NCBI RefSeq assembly: GCF_029854215.1
Contig: NZ_CP122961.1
Location: 1,364,001 to 1,428,000 of the forward strand
Direction of reading: 5' to 3'
Length of the DNA: 64,000 nt
Source of the DNA: Halomonas alkaliantarctica
GTDB taxonomy: Bacteria > Pseudomonadota > Gammaproteobacteria > Pseudomonadales > Halomonadaceae
Numbering within the stretch: position 1 is the first letter of the stretch; the number at the start of each line of letters is the position of its first letter. The translations under genes were made by a program, and so were the position numbers. The notes beneath the pieces are model-generated. The model saw only the letters and a program-made list of their open reading frames with translations. It did not search any database and was not told where the DNA came from. Of this stretch, positions 16,772-26,509 are shown in pieces.

Positions 16772-16787
16772 TGCAGCTTGTGTGCCA
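16772..16787 (-). promoter_or_regulatory. Sigma-54 (-24/-12) promoter of the GH13_18 phosphorylase gene
   Basis: The minus strand reads TGGCACACAAGCTGCA. The consensus TGGCACG-N4-TTGCA is matched at both invariant pairs with exact spacing; the main difference is CTGC for TTGC. Transcription would start near 16761, only 24 bases before the ATG, with AGGAG in between. No convincing NtrC dyad was seen upstream. Confidence 0.65.
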
Positions 16788-16947
16788 AATCGTTACAATG
16801 CGGGGTTGATACCGCGTTTAAACGCTAAGATACATTAGCTTATGGCAGTTGCTGCTGCTAAACGCCATGAATAGCATACACATTGACAGGTTATAACACG
16901 CTAACTCGTGCGGCACGCCGACACGAGCTGACAACAGGTTGACCGCC

Positions 16948-17451
16948 ATGCATTGCCCTTTTTGTGGTGCAAACGATACTCGAGTGACTGATTCGCGACT
17001 GGTAGCCGATGGCGACCAGGTACGCCGTCGCCGTCAGTGTGCGAGCTGTCAAGAGCGCTTTACCACCTACGAAACCGCTGAATTGGTCATGCCGCGGGTG
17101 GTGAAGTCCGACGGCTCCCGTGAGAGCTTTAATGAAGCCAAACTGCGGGCAGGCATGCTGCGCGCGCTGGAAAAGCGTCCGGTCAGCGCTGAAGCCATTG
17201 AAGCGGCAGTGGAGCGCATTCGTCAAACGCTGCGCGCCCGAGGCGATCGTGAGATCAACGCCCGCGATATTGGCGAGTCGGTCATGCAAGCGCTTAAAAC
17301 CCTTGATCATGTGGCCTATATCCGCTTTGCGTCGGTGTATCGTAAGTTTCAGGACTTGGATGAGTTTCGCGCCGAAATTGACCGGCTTTCTCAAGAGCCG
17401 TCTCAAGGGCCCTCTTTCCGATCGGGCCCTGGCAGCGAGCCGTCAAAATGA
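16948..17451 (+). CDS. nrdR: Transcriptional repressor NrdR
   Basis: 167-residue Zn-ribbon plus ATP-cone repressor of ribonucleotide reductase genes. The zinc ribbon has CPFC at residues 3-6 and CASC near 31-34, then RFTTYE and the ATP-cone (about 49-139) with [16 protein letters not shown]. The start is the ATG at 16948, giving the family's MHCPFC N-terminus; the in-frame TTG at 16939 is not needed. It overlaps ribD by 4 bases, the usual gammaproteobacterial order. Confidence 0.95.
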   Translation: MHCPFCGANDTRVTDSRLVADGDQVRRRRQCASCQERFTTYETAELVMPRVVKSDGSRESFNEAKLRAGMLRALEKRPVSAEAIEAAVERIRQTLRARGDREINARDIGESVMQALKTLDHVAYIRFASVYRKFQDLDEFRAEIDRLSQEPSQGPSFRSGPGSEPSK

Positions 17452-18623
17452 GTGCTGATTTTAGCCAAGCCGACCACCGCTATATGGCGCGAGCGCTGCA
17501 GCTGGCGCAAAAAGGCTTATATACCACTGACCCGAACCCGCGGGTCGGCTGCGTGATTGTGCGTGATGAGCAAATTGTCGGCGAAGGCTTTCACCTGCGT
17601 GCCGGTGAACCCCACGCCGAAATCCACGCCTTGAAAGACGCGGCTGAGCAAGCCCAGGGCGCGACCGCGTACGTCACTCTGGAGCCCTGCTCCCACATTG
17701 GCCGCACTGGGCCCTGCGCAGTGGCGTTAAAGGAAGCCAAAGTGGCCCGAGTGGTGATAGCGATGGTGGATCCCAACCCTCAAGTGAGTGGCCGCGGCAT
17801 TCGCCTGCTTGAAGAAGCGGGCATTGACGTCGCGGTGGGGTTGCTAGAGAGCGATGCCCGCGCGCTGAACCCGGGCTTTATTGCTCGCATGACCACCAAG
17901 CGTCCCTTTGTGCGGCTGAAAATGGCGATGAGTTTAGATGGTCGTACCGCCATGGGGTCGGGCGAATCCCAGTGGATCACTGGCCCAGAGGCGCGCTCCC
18001 AGGTGCAGCGGCTACGGGCGCGTTCCAGTGCGATATTGAGCGGCGTAGAGTCGCTCATTATGGACGACTCCCGGCTGACGCTACGGACAGACCAGCTCCA
18101 GCTCGAAAACGCTGACGAAGTGGTTCGCCGCCAGCCGCTGCGAGTAATTTTAGATACCCACTTGCGCTTGCCCCTGGCGGCCGCCTGTTTAAGCGAGCCT
18201 GGGCGTACGCTAGTAATCACTACGCCAGACCACCTGGAAGAGAAAAGCGAGCGGCTAACGGCAGCGGGCGCTGAAGTGCATGTGTTGCCCGCTGGTAGCG
18301 ATGGCCGCATCGATCTAGTGGCAATGCTGCAGTGGCTAGCCGAAAATGAGCAGGTTAACGAGCTGCTGGTGGAAACCGGTGCGACGCTGGCGGGTGCTAT
18401 GCTCGACGCGGCGCTGATCGATGAGCTGCAGCTATTTGTCGCGCCCACGCTGTTAGGCGGCGAAGCGCGGCCACTTTTCGCGCTGCCAGGGCTCTCACGT
18501 ATGGCTGATCAGCGGCGGTTAACTATTCACGATATGCGAGCGGTGGGGCGCGATTGGCGCATTATCGCTTCCCCTCAGGCGACTAGCGCATCTAGCGAAT
18601 TTAGCGAGAGCAAGGTACCCTGA
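17448..18623 (+). CDS. ribD: Bifunctional riboflavin deaminase/reductase RibD
   Basis: 391 residues. The N-terminal deaminase domain has the zinc motifs HAEIHAL (near 52-58) and [11 protein letters not shown] (near 80-90). The C-terminal reductase domain (from about 150) begins [16 protein letters not shown] and ends with [10 protein letters not shown]. It carries out steps two and three of riboflavin synthesis. It is joined to nrdR by an ATGA overlap. In many gammaproteobacteria riboflavin synthase (ribE) follows directly, but here an 87-base gap leads to ribBX. Confidence 0.95.
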   Translation: MSADFSQADHRYMARALQLAQKGLYTTDPNPRVGCVIVRDEQIVGEGFHLRAGEPHAEIHALKDAAEQAQGATAYVTLEPCSHIGRTGPCAVALKEAKVARVVIAMVDPNPQVSGRGIRLLEEAGIDVAVGLLESDARALNPGFIARMTTKRPFVRLKMAMSLDGRTAMGSGESQWITGPEARSQVQRLRARSSAILSGVESLIMDDSRLTLRTDQLQLENADEVVRRQPLRVILDTHLRLPLAAACLSEPGRTLVITTPDHLEEKSERLTAAGAEVHVLPAGSDGRIDLVAMLQWLAENEQVNELLVETGATLAGAMLDAALIDELQLFVAPTLLGGEARPLFALPGLSRMADQRRLTIHDMRAVGRDWRIIASPQATSASSEFSESKVP

Positions 18624-18710
18624 CGCGCAAAATCGTGACTAACTGGCGCGACACTCTTTCGCGATAACCCATCGTGACAAGCTATCGTGACAATACTTAT
18701 TGGAGATTCC

Positions 18711-19877
18711 ATGGCGCACCCCTCATCTAGAGGTTTAGCCCCTATCGCCGAGCTGGTGGACGATATCCGCCAGGGCAAAATGGTGATTCTCATGGACGAT
18801 GAGGATCGCGAAAATGAAGGTGATATCATCATGGCCGCCGAAAAAGTGCAGGCCGAGCATATCAACTTTATGGCCCGTTTCGCCCGTGGCTTGATCTGTA
18901 TGCCGATGACCCGCGCCCGCTGTGAGCAGCTTAATCTGCCGCTAATGGTGCGCGATAATGGCTCTGGCTTTGGCACCAAATTCACCCTCTCCATTGAAGC
19001 AACCGAAGGCGTCACGACGGGTATTTCTGCTGCGGATCGAGCACGCACGGTTCAGGCGGCGGTGGCGCCTCATGCCAAGCCTTCCGATATCGTTCAGCCA
19101 GGCCACATCTTTCCCCTGATGGCAGAGCCGGGTGGCGTGTTGCGCCGTGCCGGGCATACCGAAGCGGCGTGTGATTTGGCGGCACTGGCGGGCTGCGACC
19201 CTAGCGGTGTTATCTGTGAAATTATGAACGACGATGGCAGCATGGCGCGTCGTCCGGAGCTTGAAGCCTTTGCCCACGAGCACGGCATTAAAATCGGCAC
19301 CATCGCGGATCTGATTCACTACCGTATCGTTAACGAGCAGACCATCGATCATCTTGAAGCGTCAACGGTGATGACTTCCCACGGCGAGCTGACGCTGCAC
19401 GTTTTCCGTGATCGTATCCAGGGCGCTCATCATTTGGCGCTGGTGAATGGACAACCAACACCAGAACAGGCTACCACGGTGCGCGTGCATCTTACCGACA
19501 CGCTGCGCGATGTATTGGGTTTGATGAAAGGCGAGCAGTGCCGCTGGGATGCCCATCGCGCACTGGAAGAAATTGCCGGTTCCGCAGCGGGTGTGTTTGT
19601 GCTGATTGATGACGGTCGCCCGCATCAGGATTTAAAAGATCAGCTCGATATCTTTTTGGATCGCGTACGCCAGCCGCGTACCAGCGATTCCGACGGTGCA
19701 GGTAACTACTTAACCATCGGCACCGGTTCGCAGATTCTGCGCTATTTAGGCGTGGGTAAAATGCGATTACTTAGTTCACCGTGGAAGTTTTCCGCGCTGT
19801 CCGGCTTTGATCTCGAAGTCGTAGAGCGTTTGGGCCCAAATGACACGGCGTATGAGCCAACTTCTCAGCAGGAATAA
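18711..19877 (+). CDS. ribBA: DHBP synthase with inactive GTP cyclohydrolase II-like domain (RibBX)
   Basis: 388 residues. The N-terminal RibB domain (1-205) has [11 protein letters not shown] and the [12 protein letters not shown] block, which form 3,4-dihydroxy-2-butanone 4-phosphate from ribulose 5-phosphate. The C-terminal half is recognisably RibA-like ([23 protein letters not shown]...LEVVERL) but lacks the zinc-binding Cys set of C-x2-GD-x8-CDC and the EGRG loop, so it should not hydrolyse GTP. This matches the RibBX variant of Proteobacteria, and a separate RibA must exist elsewhere. ATG 18711 has GGAG upstream. Three ATCGTGAC copies sit in the leader. Confidence 0.9.
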   Translation: MAHPSSRGLAPIAELVDDIRQGKMVILMDDEDRENEGDIIMAAEKVQAEHINFMARFARGLICMPMTRARCEQLNLPLMVRDNGSGFGTKFTLSIEATEGVTTGISAADRARTVQAAVAPHAKPSDIVQPGHIFPLMAEPGGVLRRAGHTEAACDLAALAGCDPSGVICEIMNDDGSMARRPELEAFAHEHGIKIGTIADLIHYRIVNEQTIDHLEASTVMTSHGELTLHVFRDRIQGAHHLALVNGQPTPEQATTVRVHLTDTLRDVLGLMKGEQCRWDAHRALEEIAGSAAGVFVLIDDGRPHQDLKDQLDIFLDRVRQPRTSDSDGAGNYLTIGTGSQILRYLGVGKMRLLSSPWKFSALSGFDLEVVERLGPNDTAYEPTSQQE

Positions 19878-19881
19878 TTTG

Positions 19882-20370
19882 ATGCACTCCCTCACTCAAG
19901 TTGAAGGTACTTTTGTTGACGTCGATGGCCGCTATGTCATCGTGGTCGGCCGTTTTAACCATCACGTGGTGGATAGCCTGGTGGAAGGCGCCGTCGACAG
20001 CTTGACCCGTCACGGCGTAGACGCCGAGCATATTCATATTGTTCACGTGCCGGGCGCCTGGGAATTGCCGCTGGCGGTTAAGCGTGTGTTGAAGGTGATG
20101 AAACCTGATGCAGTCATTGCCCTGGGCGCGGTCATTCGCGGTGGAACGCCTCACTTTGAGTACGTTGCGGGCGGCTGCAATACAGCGATTAATCACCTGC
20201 AGCTTGAGTTTGATACCCCGGTCGCTAACGGCGTGTTAACCGTTGAAACCATCGAGCAGGCGATTGAGCGTGCGGGCACCAAAGCCGGTAACAAAGGCAC
20301 CGAAGCTGCCATGGCCGCCATGGAAATGGTCTCTCTGTTACGCGCGCTGCCGTCAGGAGATACCCAATGA
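19882..20370 (+). CDS. ribH: 6,7-dimethyl-8-ribityllumazine synthase
   Basis: 162-residue RibH. It has [17 protein letters not shown] near residues 20-36, the conserved [13 protein letters not shown] near 55-67 and [15 protein letters not shown] near 82-96, whose His is catalytic. It condenses the RibB and RibD products to lumazine. I start at ATG 19882 (AGGAA upstream), two bases after the ribBX stop; the longer frame would overlap ribBX. It overlaps nusB by 4 bases. Confidence 0.95.
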   Translation: MHSLTQVEGTFVDVDGRYVIVVGRFNHHVVDSLVEGAVDSLTRHGVDAEHIHIVHVPGAWELPLAVKRVLKVMKPDAVIALGAVIRGGTPHFEYVAGGCNTAINHLQLEFDTPVANGVLTVETIEQAIERAGTKAGNKGTEAAMAAMEMVSLLRALPSGDTQ

Positions 20371-20861
20371 GCGAGCGCAAACCCTCTGCTGCTCAGCAGG
20401 GCCGCCACGCGGCACGCGAGTTAACGGTGCAGGGGCTTTATCAATGGCACATGACGGGCAAATCCATCACCACCATTGAAGCCGAGTTTCGTAGCCAGGT
20501 CGCCGATGATGACCTTGAGGACCATGAAAACTGGGTGAAAGTGATGGAGATCGCCGACAAGGCGCTGTTTCACGAGCTACTCCACAACACCGTGCGTTTC
20601 AAAGCGGAACTGGATCGTGAAATTTCTCCCCTGCTAGACCGCCGTCTGGAAGATCTAGATGCGGTAGAGCTGGCAATCCTGCGGTTGGGCGCTTACGAGC
20701 TTTCACGCCGCATGGAAGTACCCTATCGTGTAGTCATTAACGAAGGCGTTGAGCTGGCTAAGTCATTTGGCGCCACCGACGGCCATAAATACGTGAACGG
20801 CATTCTCGACAAGCTGGCGATTCGCTTGCGTAGTGCCGAGGTCAGCGCTCGTCGTCTTTGA
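20367..20861 (+). CDS. nusB: Transcription antitermination factor NusB
   Basis: 164-residue all-helical NusB. It has the N-terminal [15 protein letters not shown] and the C-terminal [29 protein letters not shown] split around [12 protein letters not shown]. With NusE it binds BoxA in rRNA leaders. ATGA overlap with ribH and the ribH-nusB-thiL-pgpA order are standard for this group. Confidence 0.95.
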   Translation: MSERKPSAAQQGRHAARELTVQGLYQWHMTGKSITTIEAEFRSQVADDDLEDHENWVKVMEIADKALFHELLHNTVRFKAELDREISPLLDRRLEDLDAVELAILRLGAYELSRRMEVPYRVVINEGVELAKSFGATDGHKYVNGILDKLAIRLRSAEVSARRL

Positions 20862-20897
20862 ATGCGAGCGGTCTGACACTGCGTTTAAGGGGCCTTT

Positions 20898-21887
20898 GTG
20901 CTTGCCGAATTTGATTTGATTCGACGCTACTTTATGTCGTCGCAGGAGGCGTCGACTGCGTCAAATGGCGTCACACTGGGATGTGGAGACGACGCCACGC
21001 TACTGATACCCCCAGCAGGCCAACAGTTGGCCGTGAGCGTTGATACCTCGGTGGTGGATGTACACTTTCCCCGCGAAGCCCCGGCATTCGCGGTGGGCCA
21101 TCGTGCCTTGGCCGTTGCGCTAAGCGATCTGGCGGCCATGGGGGCGGCTTCACGCTGGTGCTTAATGGCGTTAACCCTGGATCAGCGCCAATTTGCCGAT
21201 GATGAAGCCACCCATGCCTGGCTGGCCGACTACGCCCGTGGCTTTCACACCCTTAGCCAGCAGCACGCTACAACGCTGGTGGGGGGCGACGTTACTTCCG
21301 GTGCGCTTTCCATCGGCGTTACCGTGATGGGGGAGGTGCCGGTGGGCGAAGCGTTCACCCGTAGCGGTGCCCAGGTGGGCGACCTGATTGCCGTCACCGG
21401 CGCATTAGGCGGCGGGGCGGGAGGGCTGGCGCTTTGGCAGCAGGGCGAGCGTGACCTGGCGCATCCGCTGTTAAGTCGCTACCTATTGCCGCAACCGCGC
21501 TTGGCGGCGGGCCTGGCGCTGCGTGGCTTAGCCACCGCTGCGCTGGATATTTCCGACGGGCTACTGTCCGATTTGGCGCATCTTCGCGAGGCATCGCTGG
21601 TAGGGGCTGTCATCGCGTTAGATGCGCTGCCACTCGCCGACGAGCTGGAAAGCACCCTTGGCCGGGAGGCCGCCTTGCGGGCTGCGCTTTCCGGCGGCGA
21701 TGATTACGAGCTGCTGGTGACGTTAAGTGCTAACGACTTAGCCACAGCGCAGCAGCGTCTTGCGTCTCTAGGCTTGACGCTGACTGTCGTCGGCCATTGT
21801 TGTGAAGCATTGGGCGTTAGTGCCTCTGACCAGAGTGATCTCAGTGGCTATGCCGGCTGGCAGCATTTTAGTGGGGATGCGCCATGA
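20898..21887 (+). CDS. thiL: Thiamine-monophosphate kinase
   Basis: 329 residues. ThiL adds the last phosphate to make thiamine diphosphate. Visible are the N-terminal FDLIRRYF, the metal-binding GCGDDATLL near 29-37, the VDTSVVDVHF motif, GDVTSG near 130 and the late ALSGGDDYELLVT near 263. GTG 20898 is 36 bases after nusB. It overlaps pgpA by 4 bases. Confidence 0.93.
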   Translation: MLAEFDLIRRYFMSSQEASTASNGVTLGCGDDATLLIPPAGQQLAVSVDTSVVDVHFPREAPAFAVGHRALAVALSDLAAMGAASRWCLMALTLDQRQFADDEATHAWLADYARGFHTLSQQHATTLVGGDVTSGALSIGVTVMGEVPVGEAFTRSGAQVGDLIAVTGALGGGAGGLALWQQGERDLAHPLLSRYLLPQPRLAAGLALRGLATAALDISDGLLSDLAHLREASLVGAVIALDALPLADELESTLGREAALRAALSGGDDYELLVTLSANDLATAQQRLASLGLTLTVVGHCCEALGVSASDQSDLSGYAGWQHFSGDAP

Positions 21888-22357
21888 ATCGTGCACCGAA
21901 AAGTGTCTGGCGTCGCCCAACACATTTTTTTGCTTTCGGCTTAGGTAGCGGTACCGTACCTTGGGCACCGGGGACCTTTGGTACGCTAGCGGCCATTCCG
22001 TTCTACTGGATGATGGCGGAATTGCCCCTTGGCTGGTACTTGAGTATTTGTTTTGTCGCCTTTGTTATCGGCGTTTGGCTATGCGATAAAACGTCCCACG
22101 ACTTAGGCGTACACGACCATTCAGGCATCGTGTGGGATGAGTTTGTGGGTTACTGGCTGACCATGGCGGCAGTGCCTTTTTCGTGGGAAGCCGCCTTGTG
22201 GGGCTTTATTGTATTCCGCATCTTCGATGTCTTTAAACCTTGGCCGATACGCTGGGCAGATCGCCGCGTAGCGGGCGGTTTTGGCATTATGATCGATGAT
22301 GTGATGGCAGGGGCCTATGCCTGGAGTACTATGCACCTGTGGTTCTGGCTACACTAA
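21884..22357 (+). CDS. pgpA: Phosphatidylglycerophosphatase A
   Basis: 157-residue inner-membrane enzyme that dephosphorylates phosphatidylglycerol phosphate. The active region GLGSGTVPWAPGTFGTL is near residues 20-36, with DHSGIVWDEFVGYW at about 80-93 and the C-terminal RRVAGGFGIMIDDVMAGAYA. About three to four membrane segments. ATGA overlap with thiL shows translational coupling. Confidence 0.93.
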   Translation: MNRAPKSVWRRPTHFFAFGLGSGTVPWAPGTFGTLAAIPFYWMMAELPLGWYLSICFVAFVIGVWLCDKTSHDLGVHDHSGIVWDEFVGYWLTMAAVPFSWEAALWGFIVFRIFDVFKPWPIRWADRRVAGGFGIMIDDVMAGAYAWSTMHLWFWLH

Positions 22358-22435
22358 CCGTGTAAGTAATAAGTAGGAGCAGTTGATAGCTTTTCTAGTG
22401 CGTTGGCTGCAAGGCGTGAGCTTCAAGGAGGTGGC

Positions 22436-23692
22436 ATGCGCAAGGAACGTCTAATTGTCCCCATTCTGGCGATCATCGCTGTGGCATGGATGGCAGCGCA
22501 GCTTCTCTCAAGCGTGCTTTTTGAGCGCAGCCTGCGCCAAGCGCTCGAAGATCTGGAGGCGCGTGGTGAATGGCGCGTCAACCGAACAGAGAGTCGCCAG
22601 GGCTGGCTAAGTTCTCAAGGCAGGTTGATTCTGTCACCACTGCTGAGTCGCCCCTGGCGCCTCGAGCTGACCTATAACGCACGTCACGGTATTTTAAGCA
22701 CGGATGTCGAAGGCACTGTGTTACCCCGCCTGGATACCGTGCTCCAGCAAGCCGTGGGCGAAGTTACCGCGCCTTCTGTGCCCCGCTGGCAAGGGCGCTA
22801 TCATACCCTGAGCGGCCACACTGACCTGCGCCTTGCCCTTGCTCCCTTTGTTATTCAACAAAATGGCCGTGAATTAGCTGTACGCGGTGGTCGACTGCGC
22901 TTGGAGGGAGTGTTTGGTGATTGGCGGCTACGCGCGCTGCTTGACCAGCTTACCCTGACCGATGGCATGGCCCAGCTTGAAATAGGTGCCACGGTGCTCG
23001 AAAGCCGTTACACCTATACTGAAGGTGCCTACCACTTTGCCCAGCGTGACCATCTGCATATCGATATGCTGACGCTTAGCTACCCCTCCTACGATATTCA
23101 GCTTTCGCCTCTCGATCTAAACAGCCATATGGTGCTGGATGAGAGGGAGCTGAGTATTAAAGGCGACCTGGAGGTAGGCGATGTGATGGTGCCTTCTGAA
23201 GCGCCGGACATGCCGCTGCTTAGTGGCCGCATAGAGATGGAGCTCTCCCGCCTAAATGCCGATGCGGTTCGCCATATGATTCGCCGTTTGCGTCAGGAAG
23301 CCTCCTGGGGAGACGCTAGTCTACCCATGGCTGAAGGCTTGCTGGCACGTCTTGAACCGGATTTGCGCAAAATGCTTAGCGACTCGCCCCGTTTAGATGT
23401 CATGACCGTTGCTATCGAAAGTCCGCTATTAGGTATTCGTTTAGATGCGGATGGCGCGCTGTTTTTTGATGCCCGCCAGTTGGATGAGCTTAGCGTGGTT
23501 AATCTGGACCAAAAGAAAGAGCAGGCGAAATGGCTCGAGCGCATTGATGGCGACTTCACTTGGCACGAAGCGCCCACCGTCGCCGCGCTATGGTTAGGGC
23601 TGCCGCTTGGTACTCGCGAACTGCAGTTTGATGTGGTGCGCGGCGTCTGGCGTGTGAATGGTCGTCCGATGCCTGAGCTTTGGCCTGAATAA
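22436..23692 (+). CDS. DUF945 (YdgA-like) membrane-anchored protein
   Basis: 418 residues. One N-terminal membrane anchor at about 7-27 (IVPILAIIAVAWMAAQLLSSV) is followed by a long soluble periplasmic part rich in beta structure, with the DUF945 feel of repeated L-x-L-x-P strands (SYPSYDIQLSPLDLNSHMVLDE). Function is unknown; YdgA-like proteins are inner-membrane anchored. ATG 22436 is preceded by GGAGGT, an excellent site, and lies 78 bases after pgpA. It shows no enzyme motif. Confidence 0.7.
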   Translation: MRKERLIVPILAIIAVAWMAAQLLSSVLFERSLRQALEDLEARGEWRVNRTESRQGWLSSQGRLILSPLLSRPWRLELTYNARHGILSTDVEGTVLPRLDTVLQQAVGEVTAPSVPRWQGRYHTLSGHTDLRLALAPFVIQQNGRELAVRGGRLRLEGVFGDWRLRALLDQLTLTDGMAQLEIGATVLESRYTYTEGAYHFAQRDHLHIDMLTLSYPSYDIQLSPLDLNSHMVLDERELSIKGDLEVGDVMVPSEAPDMPLLSGRIEMELSRLNADAVRHMIRRLRQEASWGDASLPMAEGLLARLEPDLRKMLSDSPRLDVMTVAIESPLLGIRLDADGALFFDARQLDELSVVNLDQKKEQAKWLERIDGDFTWHEAPTVAALWLGLPLGTRELQFDVVRGVWRVNGRPMPELWPE

Positions 23693-23725
23693 GCGCTGTT
23701 CCCCCGACTGTTCTACTCGCGAAGG

Positions 23726-23753
23726 GTTGAAGTTTTGGCCCACTGCCCGCATT
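23726..23753 (+). promoter_or_regulatory. Sigma-32-like heat-shock promoter of lon
   Basis: GTTGAAG, 13 bases, then CCCGCATT; the consensus is CTTGAAA-N11-16-CCCCATNT. Both elements differ at two bases or fewer in their core. It lies 55 bases before the lon start. lon is heat-induced in other gammaproteobacteria, which agrees. Confidence 0.5.
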
Positions 23754-23807
23754 CCATGAACAACGCTAGGCGGTTCTTATCGCCGGTACCGGTTCATTGG
23801 AGGACGC

Positions 23808-26321
23808 ATGAGCGACCAGGATTACGAACGCGACGCTGAACATCTTGATTGGCAAATTGACGATGAACAGTCATCAGCAACTGATGACACCCGTAGTAGT
23901 GAAGAAAGTAGTAAAGAAAGTCATGAAGAAAGCAGTGAAGAGCAGGGCAGCAAAGAATATCGCTCAGACGGTGAACGGGTAAACTCCCTGGTGCCTGCCA
24001 GCGAGATGCTGCCCGAACGCATTTACCTCCTGCCTATCCATAATCGGCCTTTCTTCCCCGCCCAGGTACAGCCGCTGGTAGTAAATCGCGAGCGCTGGGA
24101 AGAGACCATGCGCCGCGTGGGCAACACGCCGCACCACACCCTAGGCGTTGCCTTTGTAGGCGAGCAGGGCGTTACCTCCCTGGATCATGAAGGCTTTCCA
24201 GAGATCGGTACCGCGGTCAAAGTGCACAAACTCAAGGGCGAAGACGATCAGATCCAGTTTATCGCCCAGGGTCTTCAGCGCTTCAAAATTACTCGCTGGC
24301 TCTCTAAAGAGCCGCCTTACTTAGTCGAAGTCACCTACCCTAAAGAGCCGGTTGACGCAGAGAACGAAGAGACCCGCGCTTACGCCATGGCGATTATCAA
24401 CGGCATTAAAGAGCTGTTGCCGATTAATCCGCTGTATGGCGAAGAGCTCAAGCACTACCTTAACCGCTTTAGTCCGCATCAGCCGGGCCCGTTGACCGAC
24501 TTTGCCGCCGCGATTACCTCCGCTAAAGGCCCCGAACTTCAGGATGTGCTGGCCACCCTGTCGGTGGAAGAGCGGATGCAGAAAGTGCTGCCGCTGCTGC
24601 GTAAAGAGATCGATGTGGCACTGCTGCAGGGCGAGATCAGCGAGCAGGTGAACGCGCAAATGCAGGACCGCCAGCGCGAGTTCTTCCTGCGTGAGCAGCT
24701 CAAGGTTATCCAGCGTGAATTGGGTATCTCCAAAGATGATCGTGAAAACGACGTGGATACCTTCCGAGCACGGCTGGAATCGCTGGTCGTGCCAGAGCGC
24801 GTTCAATCGCGTATCGACGATGAGCTCAATAAACTCAGTGTGTTGGAAACCGGCTCGCCGGAGTATGGCACCACGCGTAACTACCTGGACTGGCTGACCT
24901 CGCTGCCTTGGGGTGTGACCAGCCAGGATCAGCTCGATCTACCCCACGCGCGACAAGTGCTGGATCGCGATCACGACGGTTTGAAAGACGTTAAAGAGCG
25001 TATTATCGAATTTCTGGCCGAGGGCACGTTTAAGGGCGACGTAGGCGGCTCGATTGTGCTGTTGGTCGGCCCGCCGGGGGTAGGTAAAACCTCCATTGGG
25101 CGTTCGATCGCTGAAGCCCTGGGGCGTGAGTTTTACCGCTTCTCTGTGGGTGGTATGCGCGACGAAGCGGAAATCAAAGGTCATCGGCGCACCTATGTGG
25201 GCGCGATGCCCGGCAAGCTGGTGCAGGCCTTTAAAGAGGTCGAGGTCGAAAACCCCGTTATCATGCTGGATGAGATCGACAAGCTAGGGCAGTCCTTCCA
25301 GGGCGACCCTGCTTCGGCTCTTTTGGAAGTACTCGACCCCGAGCAGAACGTCGACTTCCTCGATCACTATCTCGATGTGCGTATGGATCTCTCCAAGGTG
25401 CTGTTTATATGCACCGCCAACACTCTGGATTCGATTCCTGGGCCTCTGCTTGACCGTATGGAGCAGATCCGTCTTTCCGGCTATATCGCCGAAGAGAAAC
25501 TGGCAATTGCCAAGAACCATCTTTGGCCGAAGCTGCTCAAACGCGACAACCTGACGAAAAAGCGTATCAGTCTGTCCGATGCGGCCTTAAAACAGGTAAT
25601 TGAAGGCTACGCCCGGGAAGCCGGTGTGCGTCAGTTGGAGAAACAGCTGCACCGCATTGTGCGTAAATCAGCCGTTAAGCTGCTCGAAGAGGAGCCCGAA
25701 ACGGTCAAGATATCGGTCAAAAACCTGGAGGAGTTCCTGGGCGCACCGATTTTCCGTAAGGAAAAAGTGCTCACCGGCGAAGGGGTGGTGACCGGCTTGG
25801 CGTGGACTTCCATGGGCGGCGCAACGCTGCCCATAGAAGCGGGCAAAGTACACTCGCTGGATCGTGGCTTTAAGCTGACCGGCAAGCTGGGCGAAGTCAT
25901 GCAGGAGTCGGCTAATATTGCTTACAGCTATACCCTGGGTCACCTACAGGAGTATGGTGCCGATGCCGACTTCTTTGACTCAGCGTTTGTGCACCTGCAC
26001 GTACCCGAGGGGGCGACGCCCAAAGATGGCCCTTCGGCCGGCGTTACCATGACCACCGCGCTACTCTCGCTGGCCAAGCATCATGCAATTGATCGGCCCT
26101 TGGCGATGACTGGCGAACTAACCTTAACCGGTCAAGTTCTCCCCGTTGGCGGTATTCGTGAAAAAGTCATTGCCGCGCGCCGCAGCGATATTTTTGAATT
26201 AATTCTGCCCGATGCCAATAAGCGTGATTACGAAGAGTTGCCGGACTACCTGAAAGAGGGCATGACGGTGCATTTTGCTAAACGCTACCGTGATGTGGCG
26301 AATGTGGTGTTTGGTCGCTGA
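23808..26321 (+). CDS. lon: ATP-dependent Lon protease with acidic N-terminal extension
   Basis: 837 residues. A Ser/Glu/Asp-rich extension of about 60 residues precedes the Lon substrate-binding domain (about 70-260). The AAA+ module has Walker A GPPGVGKTS near 421-429 and Walker B VIMLDEIDKLG near 484. The protease domain has the catalytic Ser in KDGPSAGVTMT near 743 and Lys in REKVIAARRS near 784. It degrades misfolded and regulatory proteins in the cytosol. The extension and sequence resemble the second Lon of pseudomonads (AsrA type) more than E. coli Lon, so a housekeeping lon may also exist elsewhere. Confidence 0.93.
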   Translation: MSDQDYERDAEHLDWQIDDEQSSATDDTRSSEESSKESHEESSEEQGSKEYRSDGERVNSLVPASEMLPERIYLLPIHNRPFFPAQVQPLVVNRERWEETMRRVGNTPHHTLGVAFVGEQGVTSLDHEGFPEIGTAVKVHKLKGEDDQIQFIAQGLQRFKITRWLSKEPPYLVEVTYPKEPVDAENEETRAYAMAIINGIKELLPINPLYGEELKHYLNRFSPHQPGPLTDFAAAITSAKGPELQDVLATLSVEERMQKVLPLLRKEIDVALLQGEISEQVNAQMQDRQREFFLREQLKVIQRELGISKDDRENDVDTFRARLESLVVPERVQSRIDDELNKLSVLETGSPEYGTTRNYLDWLTSLPWGVTSQDQLDLPHARQVLDRDHDGLKDVKERIIEFLAEGTFKGDVGGSIVLLVGPPGVGKTSIGRSIAEALGREFYRFSVGGMRDEAEIKGHRRTYVGAMPGKLVQAFKEVEVENPVIMLDEIDKLGQSFQGDPASALLEVLDPEQNVDFLDHYLDVRMDLSKVLFICTANTLDSIPGPLLDRMEQIRLSGYIAEEKLAIAKNHLWPKLLKRDNLTKKRISLSDAALKQVIEGYAREAGVRQLEKQLHRIVRKSAVKLLEEEPETVKISVKNLEEFLGAPIFRKEKVLTGEGVVTGLAWTSMGGATLPIEAGKVHSLDRGFKLTGKLGEVMQESANIAYSYTLGHLQEYGADADFFDSAFVHLHVPEGATPKDGPSAGVTMTTALLSLAKHHAIDRPLAMTGELTLTGQVLPVGGIREKVIAARRSDIFELILPDANKRDYEELPDYLKEGMTVHFAKRYRDVANVVFGR

Positions 26322-26387
26322 TAACCTAATTATCTAGCGCTATTGCAAGAGTTTTATAGCTCTCTTAAGCATTTATTTAATGCCTTT

Positions 26388-26421
26388 AAAGCGCCTTACG
26401 AAAGTAAGGCGCTTTTTTTAC
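26388..26421 (+). terminator. Intrinsic terminator after lon
   Basis: AAAGCGCCTTAC (26388-26399) pairs with GTAAGGCGCTTT (26404-26415) around GAAA, followed by more Ts. Confidence 0.9.
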
Positions 26422-26509
26422 ACTTGTTCACTGGTTTGCTGACAAAAACCACAGCGATAATAGTGCTCATATTTATAAAAATTAAGAATATCTAATTCTT
26501 GGAGAACTA

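Noticed and set aside
18624..18710. FMN riboswitch before ribBX
   Set aside because: The 87-base gap is too short for an RFN element and lacks its conserved stems.
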